From a bacterium (GTDB lineage Bacteria; Patescibacteriota; Minisyncoccia; Minisyncoccales; JANBVM01), in assembly GCA_030591065.1 (NCBI GenBank), contig JAUVBU010000001.1, positions 1 to 33,580 of the forward strand: DNA of 33,580 bases, written 5' to 3'. The translations under genes were made by a program, and so were the position numbers. This document shows positions 6,201 through 14,452 of the stretch, piece by piece. Each line of letters opens with the position of its first letter. Positions within the stretch are counted from its first letter, which is position 1. Below the pieces are notes generated by a model. The model saw only the letters and a program-made list of their open reading frames with translations. It ran no database searches and was not told the DNA's origin.

Positions 6201-9041
6201 ATGTCTAAAAAATTTATTAAAATTAGGGGAGCCAAAGTTCACAACCTAAAAAATATTAATTTAGATATTCCTAAAGACAAATTAGTTGTTATTACTGGAG
6301 TTTCTGGTTCTGGTAAAACTTCCCTAGCTTTTGACACTCTTTACGCTGAAGGACAAAGAAGATACGTAGAATCTCTTTCTGCTTATGCTAGGCAATTTTT
6401 GGGTATAATGCAAAAACCTAACGTAGATAAAATTGAAGGAATCTCTCCAGCCATTTCGATTGATCAAAGAAAGGCATCTCACAATCCAAGGTCTACGGTA
6501 GGAACAATTACTGAAATATATGATTATTTAAGGTTGCTTTTTGCTAGAATTGGTACTCCTCATTGTCCTAAGTGTGGAAAAAAGATTTCAAGACAAACGA
6601 TTGATCAAATTACAAAACAAGTCTTAGGTTTAAAAAATAATGGGTCTAAAGTATCTGAAATCATGATTCTTGGGCCGGTAATTAGAGAAAAGAAAGGAGA
6701 ATATCACGGAGTTTTAGAGGAAATTCAAAGAAGTGGCTTTATTAGGGTTCGGGTTGATGGAGTAACGTATCGAACAGAAGAAGCTTTAATTTTAAAATTA
6801 GATAGATACAAAAAACACAATATTAACGTTGTGGTTGATCGGCTTATATTAGATAAAGATTTAGATAGAGCAAGGTTGGTTGATTCTTTAGAAACAGCTC
6901 TAAAATTAGGAAAGGGGGTTGCAATTATTCATCAACTATCAAAAAGCCAAGAAAAGAACCCAGAAGATTTAATTTTTTCAGAGCACTTTGCTTGCGAAAA
7001 ATGTAATATTTCTCTCCCAGAATTAGAACCAAGGTTATTTTCTTTTAATTCTCCATACGGTGCCTGTCCTTCCTGTCAAGGATTAGGTCGAAGATTAAAA
7101 GCGGACCCCAAAAGGGTAATTCCTAATTTAAATTTATCTATTGCCGAAGGGGCGGTTTTCCCCTGGGCTTATGCTTCTCATAAGGTTGGCCGTCAAGGAT
7201 ATTTTTGGAAAAAGCTAGAGGATTTAGCTCAAAGAAATAACTTTTCCTTGAATAATCCGGTTAAAGATTTACCAGAAACAGCTATAAATTTAATTTTATA
7301 TGGGGATAATAAATTTGAAGGTGTTGTTTTGTGGCTAGAAAGAAAGTTTTACGAAACAGGGTCAGAGCAGGCTAGGGATGAATATAGAAAATATATGGTG
7401 GAAAGGGAGTGTAGTACCTGTAATAGTAGGAGGTTAAAACCAGAAGTTTTAGCTGTAAAAGTAGCTCGAAAATCAATTTCGGAAATAGTAGATATGTCTA
7501 TTATCGAAACTAAAGTTTTTTTTAACGAATTATTAATAAAATTAAAACCTGAAGAACAAAAGATTGCTCAACCTATTATTAAGGAAATTATAAATCGACT
7601 TCAATTTTTAATTGATGTTGGTTTAAATTATTTAACCTTAAATAGGCAATCTTCTAGTCTTTCAGGGGGAGAGGAAGAAAGGATAAGATTAGCTACTCAA
7701 ATTGGATCAAGACTTACTGGGGTTTTATATATTCTAGATGAACCTTCAATTGGTCTTCATCCTAGAGATCAGGAAAGGTTAATTAAAACTCTTAAAAAAT
7801 TAAGAGATTTAGGCAATACGGTATTAGTTGTTGAGCACGACCCTCAAACCATTGCAGCTGCTGATTGGGTTATAGATATAGGTCCTGGTGCCGGAAAGCA
7901 CGGAGGAAAAGTTATTTTTGAGGGAACACCGAAAAAGCTACTTAAAACTCACTGTTTAACTGGAGACTATCTTTCTGGAAGAAAAAAGGTTGAAATTCCT
8001 AAAAAAGTAACACCGAACGACTCTTCGGTAGAGGTTAAAAAAAAACCTGAATTTTTAGTTATTAAGGGAGCTAAAGAACACAACTTAAAGAATATCGAAG
8101 TTAAGATCCCGTTAAGCAAGCTAGTCTGTATTACCGGTGCTTCTGGTTCTGGAAAGTCTTCTTTAATGAATGATATTTTAGCAAAAACCTTAATGAGAAA
8201 ATTTTACAATTCAAAAGAAGAGCCAGGAAAACATAAAAAGATTTTAGGATTAAACTATCTTAATAAGGTTGTCTTAATTGATCAATCTCCCATAGGAAGA
8301 ACTCCTAGGTCTAATCCAGCTACATATACAGGAGTTTTTACTTATGTTAGAGATCTTTTCGCAAAAACAAAAGAAGCTAGGATTAGGGGATATAATATTG
8401 GTAGATTTTCTTTCAACGTAAAAGGTGGAAGGTGTGAGAAGTGTCAAGGTCAAGGACAAATTAAAATTGAAATGTATTTTTTACCAGATATCTATATTCA
8501 ATGTTCAGAATGTAAAGGTAAAAGATTTAATAAGGAAACTTTATCAGTAGAATATAAGGGAAAAAACATTGCTGAGATTCTAGACTCTGCCGTAGAAGAT
8601 ACTTTAGATTTTTTTAAAAATATTCCAGGGTTATTTCAAAAAATAAAAGTTTTAAATGATGTAGGTTTGGGATATCTTAGTTTGGGACAACCAGCCCCTT
8701 CTTTGTCTGGGGGAGAAGCGCAGAGGATAAAATTAGCAGCTGAACTTTCTAAAAAAGCAACAGGAAGAACTCTTTATATTTTAGATGAACCTACTACTGG
8801 ACTTCACCCCGATGACGTTAAAAGGTTAGTGCAGGTCTTAAGAAAGCTAGTAGATAAAGGAAACACTGTTTTAGTGATAGAACACAACCTAGATGTTATT
8901 AAAAACTCAGATTGGGTTATTGATTTAGGTCCAGAAGGAGGAGACGAGGGAGGACAGATTATATTTGAAGGTAGTTCTGAAGACATAGTAAAGTGTAAAG
9001 AAAGTTATACTGGAAAGTTTTTAAAGAAAGCTTTATTCTAA
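6201..9041 (+). CDS. uvrA: Excinuclease ABC subunit A
   Basis: Damage-recognition ATPase of nucleotide excision repair; dimeric UvrA loads UvrB onto lesions. The 946-residue length is normal. Two ABC-type ATPase modules are visible: first Walker A GVSGSGKT at 33-40 with signature LSGGEEERIRLA and DEPSIGLHP, and second Walker A GASGSGKSS in the C-terminal half with LSGGEAQRIKLA and DEPTTGLHP. Zinc-binding CxxC pairs occur at CPKC, CEKC/CPSC and CEKC/CSEC. The EEER in the first signature is a mild variant of EAQR. The ATG at 6201 begins the usual SKKFIKIRGAKVHNLKNI start. It faces away from uvrC across a 77-base control region. No LexA-like operator was recognised. A downstream terminator was not found. 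Confidence 0.97.
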   Translation: MSKKFIKIRGAKVHNLKNINLDIPKDKLVVITGVSGSGKTSLAFDTLYAEGQRRYVESLSAYARQFLGIMQKPNVDKIEGISPAISIDQRKASHNPRSTVGTITEIYDYLRLLFARIGTPHCPKCGKKISRQTIDQITKQVLGLKNNGSKVSEIMILGPVIREKKGEYHGVLEEIQRSGFIRVRVDGVTYRTEEALILKLDRYKKHNINVVVDRLILDKDLDRARLVDSLETALKLGKGVAIIHQLSKSQEKNPEDLIFSEHFACEKCNISLPELEPRLFSFNSPYGACPSCQGLGRRLKADPKRVIPNLNLSIAEGAVFPWAYASHKVGRQGYFWKKLEDLAQRNNFSLNNPVKDLPETAINLILYGDNKFEGVVLWLERKFYETGSEQARDEYRKYMVERECSTCNSRRLKPEVLAVKVARKSISEIVDMSIIETKVFFNELLIKLKPEEQKIAQPIIKEIINRLQFLIDVGLNYLTLNRQSSSLSGGEEERIRLATQIGSRLTGVLYILDEPSIGLHPRDQERLIKTLKKLRDLGNTVLVVEHDPQTIAAADWVIDIGPGAGKHGGKVIFEGTPKKLLKTHCLTGDYLSGRKKVEIPKKVTPNDSSVEVKKKPEFLVIKGAKEHNLKNIEVKIPLSKLVCITGASGSGKSSLMNDILAKTLMRKFYNSKEEPGKHKKILGLNYLNKVVLIDQSPIGRTPRSNPATYTGVFTYVRDLFAKTKEARIRGYNIGRFSFNVKGGRCEKCQGQGQIKIEMYFLPDIYIQCSECKGKRFNKETLSVEYKGKNIAEILDSAVEDTLDFFKNIPGLFQKIKVLNDVGLGYLSLGQPAPSLSGGEAQRIKLAAELSKKATGRTLYILDEPTTGLHPDDVKRLVQVLRKLVDKGNTVLVIEHNLDVIKNSDWVIDLGPEGGDEGGQIIFEGSSEDIVKCKESYTGKFLKKALF

Positions 9042-9119
9042 TTATTAAAAATTTACAGAAAAAATTAGTTGTGGAAAACCATTCTTCGTAACTAAAAATA
9101 GCCTTATTTACTTTAAAAC

Positions 9120-9148
9120 TTGACATATTTTCTACTTTTTTTTATATT
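9120..9148 (+). promoter_or_regulatory. groESL promoter
   Basis: Perfect TTGACA (9120-9125), 17-base spacer, TATATT (9143-9148). The predicted start is near 9155, placing the CIRCE-like element within the first transcribed bases and leaving a leader of about 140 bases before groES. Confidence 0.75.
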
Positions 9149-9163
9149 TGATATATACAGAAA

Positions 9164-9190
9164 TTAGCACTCAAAGGTCGAGCCTGCTAA
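9164..9190 (+). promoter_or_regulatory. CIRCE-like HrcA operator
   Basis: TTAGCACTC, nine bases, then GCCTGCTAA. The left arm is identical to the CIRCE consensus, the spacer is the canonical nine, and the right arm matches seven of nine (consensus GAGTGCTAA). Its place just after the predicted transcription start, ahead of groES, is the standard position for repression by HrcA, which must be encoded elsewhere. Confidence 0.85.
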
Positions 9191-9220
9191 TATTTAAAAA
9201 ATAATATATAAAGAAACAAG

Positions 9221-9283
9221 GGACAGGAAATAGGACGTTTTGTGAAAAAAATGCACAATTTCCTGTTTACTGTCCATTGTGCA
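9221..9283 (+). promoter_or_regulatory. Structured groES leader with two overlapping hairpins
   Basis: Arms ACAGGAAAT (9223-9231) and ATTTCCTGT (9258-9266) can pair over nine bases, with GGACAG (9221-9226) and CTGTCC (9270-9275) as an alternative outer pairing. TGCACAAT (9252-9259) and ATTGTGCA (9276-9283) form a second perfect eight-base stem. The two either exclude each other or, with the first trimmed by two pairs, form a pseudoknot. The second stem ends 10 bases before the groES ATG. A thermosensor or attenuator role is inference. Confidence 0.45.
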
Positions 9284-9293
9284 CTACAAAAAA

Positions 9294-9584
9294 ATGAACA
9301 TAAAACCTTTGGCAGATTATATTTTAATCGAACCAGTAAAAGAAGAAGAGAAAACAAAGTCCGGAATTTTTTTACCAGAAACAGCTAATAAAGAAAGACC
9401 TGAGCAAGGCAATGTTATTGCTGTAGGTCCTGGAAAAAGAAATAAAACCGGACAAGTTATTCCTATGGATGTAAAAGTAGGACAAACAGTTTTATTTACA
9501 AAATACGGTCCAAACGAAATAAAGGTTGATGGTAAGGAATACCTTATCGCAAAAGAAGAAGATATTTTAGCAATAGTAGAATAA
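9294..9584 (+). CDS. groES: Co-chaperonin GroES
   Basis: Ten-kilodalton lid of the GroEL folding chamber. The 96-residue protein has the family layout: MNIKPLADYILIEP at the start, the mobile loop EEEKTKSGIFLPET that contacts GroEL, the roof-forming segment GNVIAVGPGKRN, and the ending VDGKEYLIAKEEDILAIV. A GTG at 9279 would add five residues but lies inside the leader stem; the ATG at 9294 is chosen because it matches the usual start of the family. There is no Shine-Dalgarno sequence. It is followed by groEL after 104 bases and is probably controlled by HrcA through the CIRCE-like site. Confidence 0.95.
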   Translation: MNIKPLADYILIEPVKEEEKTKSGIFLPETANKERPEQGNVIAVGPGKRNKTGQVIPMDVKVGQTVLFTKYGPNEIKVDGKEYLIAKEEDILAIVE

Positions 9585-9688
9585 AAAATATTTCCTAAAA
9601 TATAAAAACACGAATTTTACTATTTACTTTACTAGATATCTTTAAGATAAAAATGGCAAAGAAAAATAGATAATTCGCTTATATAATT

Positions 9689-11377
9689 ATGGCAAAACAA
9701 ATTTTTTACAAAGAAGCTGCACGCAAGAAACTTAAAATGGGTGTAGATAAATTAGCAGACGCCGTTAAGGTCACATTGGGCCCTGGAGGAAGGAATGTTG
9801 TTTTAGATAAAGGTTATGGTGGCCCTACAATTACAAACGATGGAGTAAGTATTGCTAAAGAGATTGAATTAAAAGATAAAGCAGAAAATTTAGGAACCGA
9901 AATTATTAAAGAAGTCGCTGAAAAAACCAATGACGCTGTTGGAGATGGAACTACTACAGCTGTGGTTTTAACCCAAGCAATAGTAAAAGAAGGATTAAAA
10001 CTTGTAGAAGCAGGTTTTGTTCCAGCAGATATTAATAAAGGAATAAAGAATAGAGTAGAAGAAATAATAAAGATTTTAAAGAGAGGTTCAGTAAAAATAG
10101 AAACAAAAGAAGGCCTTGCTAAGGTAGCTACTATTTCTGCGGAAAGCGAAGAAATGGGTAACCTAATTGCAGACATTATAGATGAAGTGGGTAAGGATGG
10201 AGTAATTACAGTCGAAGAATCAAAAACTTTTGGACTAGAAAAGGAAATTGTAAAAGGACTTCAACTTGATAATGGATACATTTCTCCTTATATGATTACC
10301 GACACAGAAAGAATGGAAGCTATTTTCGAAAACTCTTATATTTTGGTGACTGATCAAAAAATATCTAGCCTCCAAGAAATCTTACCGGTTTTAGAAAAAG
10401 TAAGTCAGGCTGGTCAAAAAGAATTAATTATTATTGCTGAAGATGTAGATGGAGACGCTTTAGCTACCCTAGTAGTCAACAAGTTAAGGGGAGCCTTTAG
10501 AACATTAGCAATAAAAACTCCTGGTTTTGGAGATAGAAAGAAAGAAATACTTCAAGATATAGCTTGCATTACTGGAGCTCAAGTTGTTTCTCCTGAGACA
10601 GGATTAAAATTAGATAGTATTGGTTTAGATAAATTAGGTTCTGCCAGAAGGGTTGTATCTACAAAAGAAAAAACCATTATTGTTGAAGGAAAAGGAAAGA
10701 AAGAGGATATAGATGCTAGGGTTGCTCAAATTAAACAAGAAATAAAGATTAGCGAATCAGATTTCGATAAAGAGAAACTACAAGAAAGACTAGCTAAACT
10801 AGCTGGCGGAGTAGCTGTAATGAAAGTTGGGGCTGCTACAGAAGTTGAACAAAAAGCAAAACAACACAAGATTGAAGACGCTTTAGCCGCAGCAAAAGCA
10901 GCTAGAGAAGAAGGTGTTGTTCCTGGAGGAGGAGTTGCTTTAGCCTTAGCTTCTCTTTTAACAAAAGGCGTAGCTAAAAAAGAAACAGATCAACTATCAA
11001 GTTTAGAGAGAAGGGGATATTTTGCTGGACAGGAAATTGTGAAAAAAGCTTGTAATGCTCCTTTAAGGCAAATAATAGCTAATAGTGGGGCCGATGAAGT
11101 TAGTCTGTATAAAATATTAAAGCAGGTGGACGATGTTAAGCAAAAACAAACCAAAGAAACGGGAAGAATTGATTGGGCTTTAGGATATAATGCTGCCACC
11201 GGAAAGATAGAAAATATGTTTAAGGCAGGGATTCTTGACCCAGCAAAAGTAATTAGAGTAGCTTTGGAAAATGCAGCTTCAGCAGCTTCTATGATTTTAA
11301 CTACAGAGGTTATTATTAGTGAGCTTCCAGAAGAAGATAAACCAAAGATGCCTCAACTTCCTCCTAGAGGATATTAG
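9689..11377 (+). CDS. groEL: Chaperonin GroEL
   Basis: Sixty-kilodalton ATP-driven folding chamber subunit, cytoplasmic, working with GroES. The 562 residues cover the equatorial, intermediate and apical domains. ATP-site motifs are visible: VTLGPGGRNVVLDK (the usual K of TLGPKGRNV is G here), AVGDGTTTAVVL and the late GGGVALA. The chain ends EEDKPKMPQLPPRGY instead of the common glycine-methionine-rich tail. It starts at ATG 9689, where MAKQIFYKEAARKKL is the usual N-terminus, and has no Shine-Dalgarno sequence. A six-residue open frame MAKKNR lies in the groES-groEL gap. It is co-transcribed with groES by position; no internal promoter was convincing. Confidence 0.97.
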   Translation: MAKQIFYKEAARKKLKMGVDKLADAVKVTLGPGGRNVVLDKGYGGPTITNDGVSIAKEIELKDKAENLGTEIIKEVAEKTNDAVGDGTTTAVVLTQAIVKEGLKLVEAGFVPADINKGIKNRVEEIIKILKRGSVKIETKEGLAKVATISAESEEMGNLIADIIDEVGKDGVITVEESKTFGLEKEIVKGLQLDNGYISPYMITDTERMEAIFENSYILVTDQKISSLQEILPVLEKVSQAGQKELIIIAEDVDGDALATLVVNKLRGAFRTLAIKTPGFGDRKKEILQDIACITGAQVVSPETGLKLDSIGLDKLGSARRVVSTKEKTIIVEGKGKKEDIDARVAQIKQEIKISESDFDKEKLQERLAKLAGGVAVMKVGAATEVEQKAKQHKIEDALAAAKAAREEGVVPGGGVALALASLLTKGVAKKETDQLSSLERRGYFAGQEIVKKACNAPLRQIIANSGADEVSLYKILKQVDDVKQKQTKETGRIDWALGYNAATGKIENMFKAGILDPAKVIRVALENAASAASMILTTEVIISELPEEDKPKMPQLPPRGY

Positions 11378-11395
11378 GCTTATTTCGTTTAAACT

Positions 11396-11487
11396 GTCCC
11401 CGTTGTTAATAATAAGTTTCTATTTTTTCTTTAATCTTAATATAAGGTTACAGAATATCTTAGAGGCTTTAACTTAACAATGGGGGC
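11396..11487 (+). other. Long-range inverted repeat between groEL and lemA
   Basis: Bases 11396-11409 and 11474-11487 pair over 14 positions with two G-U pairs (core CCCCGTTGTTAA with TTAACAATGGGG), enclosing about 64 AT-rich bases. It starts 18 bases after the groEL stop. Only three T follow the right arm, so it is not a standard terminator. Confidence 0.35.
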
Positions 11488-11510
11488 TTTAATTAGAGTT
11501 AAAATTAAGA

Positions 11511-11516
11511 TATAAT
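11511..11516 (+). promoter_or_regulatory. Possible lemA -10 element
   Basis: A perfect TATAAT lies 58 bases upstream of the lemA ATG. The -35 region 17 bases upstream (TTTAAT) is poor. Confidence 0.35.
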
Positions 11517-11574
11517 TTAAACAGAAAAGGTCAGATTTTTAATTTAAAAATATAAATACTTAATTATTTAAAAT

Positions 11575-12123
11575 ATGATTTATATTATTTTAGGTGTATT
11601 AGTTGCTTTTGTTTTTTGGATAATTCTTATCTATAACGGATTGGTAAAACTTAAAAATAGAGCAAAAGAAGCTTGGGCTGACATCGATGTTCAGCTTAAA
11701 AGGAGATATAATTTAATCCCAAATTTAGTAGAAACAGTAAAGGGATACGCTTCTCACGAAAAGGGTCTTTTCGAAAAAGTAGCAGAAGCTCGTTCTAGAG
11801 CAATGGGAGCTACCGATATGAAGGAGCGACAAGAAGCAGAAAATGTTTTGTCCGGTACTCTTAAAAGTATTATTGCAATTTCCGAAAGTTATCCCGATCT
11901 TAAGGCCTCTCAAAATTTTTTAGAACTCCAAAGAGAGCTTCGAGATACCGAAGATAAAGTTCAGGCTTCTAGGAGATTTTACAACACAAACGTACGAGAC
12001 TTAAATATTAAGATTGAAAGTTTTCCAGCAAATGTTTTTGTTCCTTCTTTTGGTTTTAAAAAGATGGATTTATTTGAATTAACAGAGCCAGAAGAAAGAG
12101 AAGCACCAAAAGTAAAATTTTAA
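11575..12123 (+). CDS. lemA: LemA family membrane protein
   Basis: A 182-residue protein with one N-terminal membrane helix (about 2-22) and a long cytosolic or extracytoplasmic helical bundle. The family hallmarks are clear: IYNGLVKLKNRAKEAWADIDVQ, then LKRRYNLIPNLVETVKGYASHE and the arginine-rich DTEDKVQASRRFYN. The biochemical role of LemA is not established; it is often next to HtpX-type metalloproteases, as here, where htpX follows after 101 bases. The ending PSFGFKKMDLFELTEPEE is also typical. The ATG at 11575 puts the helix at the extreme N-terminus. No Shine-Dalgarno sequence is seen. Confidence 0.93.
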   Translation: MIYIILGVLVAFVFWIILIYNGLVKLKNRAKEAWADIDVQLKRRYNLIPNLVETVKGYASHEKGLFEKVAEARSRAMGATDMKERQEAENVLSGTLKSIIAISESYPDLKASQNFLELQRELRDTEDKVQASRRFYNTNVRDLNIKIESFPANVFVPSFGFKKMDLFELTEPEEREAPKVKF

Positions 12124-12173
12124 GATAAAGAATAAACCCTGAAATAATTTTTTAGCATTTTGTTTTCGGAATT

Positions 12174-12202
12174 TTGACATTAAAAAATATAGATAATTTA
12201 AT
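12174..12202 (+). promoter_or_regulatory. Possible htpX promoter
   Basis: Perfect TTGACA (12174-12179) and TTTAAT (12197-12202) with a 17-base spacer, giving a leader of about 16 bases before the ATG at 12225. This would let htpX be expressed separately from lemA. Confidence 0.5.
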
Positions 12203-12224
12203 TATCTAGATTATTAACTTGTAA

Positions 12225-13124
12225 ATGACCTCACCTAACCTATATACTCAAGCGGACTCCAACGTTTATAAAACGTGGTTTTTACTTACGTTTTTTTTAG
12301 TTTTCGTTATTTTTTTAGGATGGCTCTTTAGTTCTATTTTAGATAATAATGTTTTTTTAATTATAGCGATTATTTTAAGTATTTCACAAAGTATTGCTGG
12401 TTATTGGTATTCCGATAAAATTGTTTTAGCTATGGCTGGGGCTTCTCTTATTGAAAAAAAAGATAGTCCAGAACTCTACCGAATCGTAGAAAACCTTTCT
12501 ATTACAGCTGGATTACCTATTCCTAAGATTTATATTATTAATGAGTCTCAGCCCAATGCGTTTGCAACAGGAAGAGATGCTAAGCATGCTGTTGTTGCGG
12601 TTACAAAAGGTCTTTTAGAAAAACTAGACAGATCAGAATTAGAAGGAGTTCTTGCTCACGAATTGGCTCATATTGGAAATAAAGATATGCTTTTAGGAAC
12701 AGTTGTGGTAGTATTGGTAGGAGTAATTTCCTTGCTCTCCAGAATGTTCTTAAGGTCTGGAGCTTTAAGTAGAAGAAATTCAAAGAGCTCAAGAAACGCA
12801 GGTGGACTCATTGGCATCCTAGGTCTTGTTGGAGCCATTTTATCTCCGATAGTAGCTTTATTTATTCAGTTGGCAATTTCAAGAAAAAGGGAGTTTCTAG
12901 CTGATGCTACGGGAGCTCTTTTGACTAGGTATCCAGAAGGCTTAGCTAGTGCATTAGAAAAGATTTCTCAAGATAACACTCCTATTAGAAAAACAGATAG
13001 ATCAATTGCTCATTTATATATTTCTAGTCCTTTTAAGGGAAAAAATTCAATAGGAAAGCTTTTTTCTACTCATCCTCCGGCAGAAGAGAGAATAAAAATT
13101 TTAAGAGGAATGGAAGTTAAATAA
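12225..13124 (+). CDS. htpX: HtpX-type membrane zinc metalloprotease (M48B)
   Basis: Membrane-bound protease that degrades damaged or misassembled membrane proteins. The 299-residue chain has four hydrophobic segments (about 17-37, 42-60, 160-176, 192-216), the zinc site HELAH (145-149, followed by IGNKD) and the third-ligand region RKREFLADATGA after the last helix, as in M48B enzymes. The C-terminal FSTHPPAEERIKIL is a strong HtpX marker. Pairing with lemA immediately upstream is common. It is followed within 20 bases by tRNA-Ser. The ATG at 12225 is favoured by the promoter position and by the usual short tail before helix 1. Confidence 0.94.
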   Translation: MTSPNLYTQADSNVYKTWFLLTFFLVFVIFLGWLFSSILDNNVFLIIAIILSISQSIAGYWYSDKIVLAMAGASLIEKKDSPELYRIVENLSITAGLPIPKIYIINESQPNAFATGRDAKHAVVAVTKGLLEKLDRSELEGVLAHELAHIGNKDMLLGTVVVVLVGVISLLSRMFLRSGALSRRNSKSSRNAGGLIGILGLVGAILSPIVALFIQLAISRKREFLADATGALLTRYPEGLASALEKISQDNTPIRKTDRSIAHLYISSPFKGKNSIGKLFSTHPPAEERIKILRGMEVK

Positions 13125-13142
13125 CTTGGATTTGTATAGGGT

Positions 13143-13229
13143 GGAGGGGTTCCAGAGAGGCCGAATGGGCTTGCTTGGAAAGCAAGTGTATGGGAAACCG
13201 TACCGTGAGTTCGAATCTCACCCCCTCCG
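13143..13229 (+). tRNA. tRNA-Ser (anticodon GGA)
   Basis: Acceptor GGAGGGG pairs with CCCCTCC, the anticodon stem CTTGC/GCAAG encloses TTGGAAA, and a long variable arm precedes the T arm containing GTTCGAATC. Anticodon GGA reads TCC and TCT serine codons. The discriminator is G, as expected for serine. CCA is not encoded. It lies 18 bases after htpX and 27 bases before the Nudix gene, with no clear promoter of its own. Confidence 0.96.
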
Positions 13230-13256
13230 CTTTGTACAAATTTATCTTTATTTTTT

Positions 13257-13892
13257 ATGGATAAAAACAATTCATTAATAATGGTTGTGAATAAAAAGCA
13301 TCTTTTTCAAGATGATAGTTTTCAAGGATTTAAACCTAATCAAAACGGAAAATACATTTCAAGGATACTTAAAAATTTTGAATATATAAAAAGAGGGGTA
13401 GCCGAAAAGAGCACAATATATAAGCAACCGATAGGATATTGTTTAATTGTAAACCCTACTTCAAAAAAGATATTTGCTTACGAGAGGGCTTTAAAGAAGT
13501 CTAGATCTTTTGAGAAAAGATTACATGGAAAATGGTCTTTTGGAGTGGGTGGACATATTGAAAAAACAGATGCAAAAAATAATAATCCTATTTTAGCGAG
13601 CCTATTAAGAGAATTAGAAGAAGAAGTTTCTTTTAATGTGCTAGGAGAGCCTAAATTATTAGGATATATTAACGATGACGAAACTGACGTTGGTAAAGTT
13701 CATTTCGGAATATTATATGTTTTTGAAACTGACTCAACTGAAGTTTTTCCAAAAGGGCTAGAAATTCAATCTGGTGAATTAGCTCCAATCGAAAAACTAG
13801 AGAACATTTGTTTTTCCTCTCATTTTAACGTTGAGAGCTGGTCAAAGATTTCACTTAATCCCTTAAAGTCATATTTATCACATTTAATTTAA
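13257..13892 (+). CDS. Nudix hydrolase-like protein
   Basis: Predicted pyrophosphohydrolase of a nucleoside diphosphate derivative. The 211-residue protein has a Nudix region at about 95-126: GKWSFGVGGHIE, a spacer, then LLRELEEEVSF, matching the GxxxxxE...REUxEExxx box that binds the catalytic metal. The spacer between the first Glu and the REL motif is longer than the canonical seven residues, an insertion of about nine residues (TDAKNNNPI) that still allows a Nudix loop. Related proteins of about 200 residues are often annotated only as phosphoesterase-like. The ATG at 13257 is used; an alternative ATG at 13281 would remove eight non-conserved residues. It is followed 6 bases later by the MscS-like gene. 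The substrate is unknown. Confidence 0.8.
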   Translation: MDKNNSLIMVVNKKHLFQDDSFQGFKPNQNGKYISRILKNFEYIKRGVAEKSTIYKQPIGYCLIVNPTSKKIFAYERALKKSRSFEKRLHGKWSFGVGGHIEKTDAKNNNPILASLLRELEEEVSFNVLGEPKLLGYINDDETDVGKVHFGILYVFETDSTEVFPKGLEIQSGELAPIEKLENICFSSHFNVESWSKISLNPLKSYLSHLI

Positions 13893-13898
13893 AAAAAA

Positions 13899-14447
13899 AT
13901 GATAAACATAACTAGTGCAGAAATTAGTAATCTTACTCAAAATATAATAACTTGGGTTTTAGCTCATGGAATTAAAATTGTTCTTATTTTAATTACCACT
14001 GTTTTAATAAATCGTTTTCTAAAAACCTTTATTGAAAAATCTATAACAGGACGGGTTGAAGATAAGATATTAGGTGTTGACGGAAAAAAGAGAGGAGAAA
14101 CACTAATAAGTATATTTGAAGGAACTTTTAAGTTTATATCTTGGATAATAGCTTTTTTGATGATTTTACCCGAACTTGGTGTTGAAGTTGCTCCGCTTTT
14201 AGCTGGGGTAGGGGTAATTGGATTAGCTATTGGTATGGCAGCAAGGGGTATCGTTTCAGACTTTTTATCTGGATTATTTATTATTATAGAAAATCAATAT
14301 TATATAGGGGATCGAGTTAAAATTGCTGGGATAGAGGGTATAGTAAAAGAAATAACGTTAAGGAGAACAATAATAGAGGACGAAAACGGCACCTCTCATT
14401 TAATTCCAAACAGTAAAATAACTATTGTTTCTAAAAAAAATAAATAA
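13899..14447 (+). CDS. Small MscS-family mechanosensitive channel protein
   Basis: Cytoplasmic-membrane channel of the MscS type, expected to gate on membrane tension during osmotic downshift. The 182-residue protein has hydrophobic helices at about 17-38 and 66-88, a pore-lining helix rich in Gly and Ala (LLAGVGVIGLAIGMAARGIVSDF), then the beta domain with YIGDRVKIAGIEGIVKEITLRRT and the closing IPNSKI. The usual C-terminal alpha/beta domain (about 80-100 residues) is absent, so this is a minimal version and not a broken gene: the reading frame ends cleanly after the beta domain. It lies 6 bases after the Nudix gene and 5 bases before the debranching-like gene, so the three are probably one transcript. 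Confidence 0.87.
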   Translation: MINITSAEISNLTQNIITWVLAHGIKIVLILITTVLINRFLKTFIEKSITGRVEDKILGVDGKKRGETLISIFEGTFKFISWIIAFLMILPELGVEVAPLLAGVGVIGLAIGMAARGIVSDFLSGLFIIIENQYYIGDRVKIAGIEGIVKEITLRRTIIEDENGTSHLIPNSKITIVSKKNK

Positions 14448-14452
14448 CTATT

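Noticed and set aside
13070..13270. Minus-strand 66-residue frame with GGEIRTHGTVSHTL
   Set aside because: It is antisense to tRNA-Ser; this is the well-known spurious translation of the reverse of a tRNA-Ser gene.
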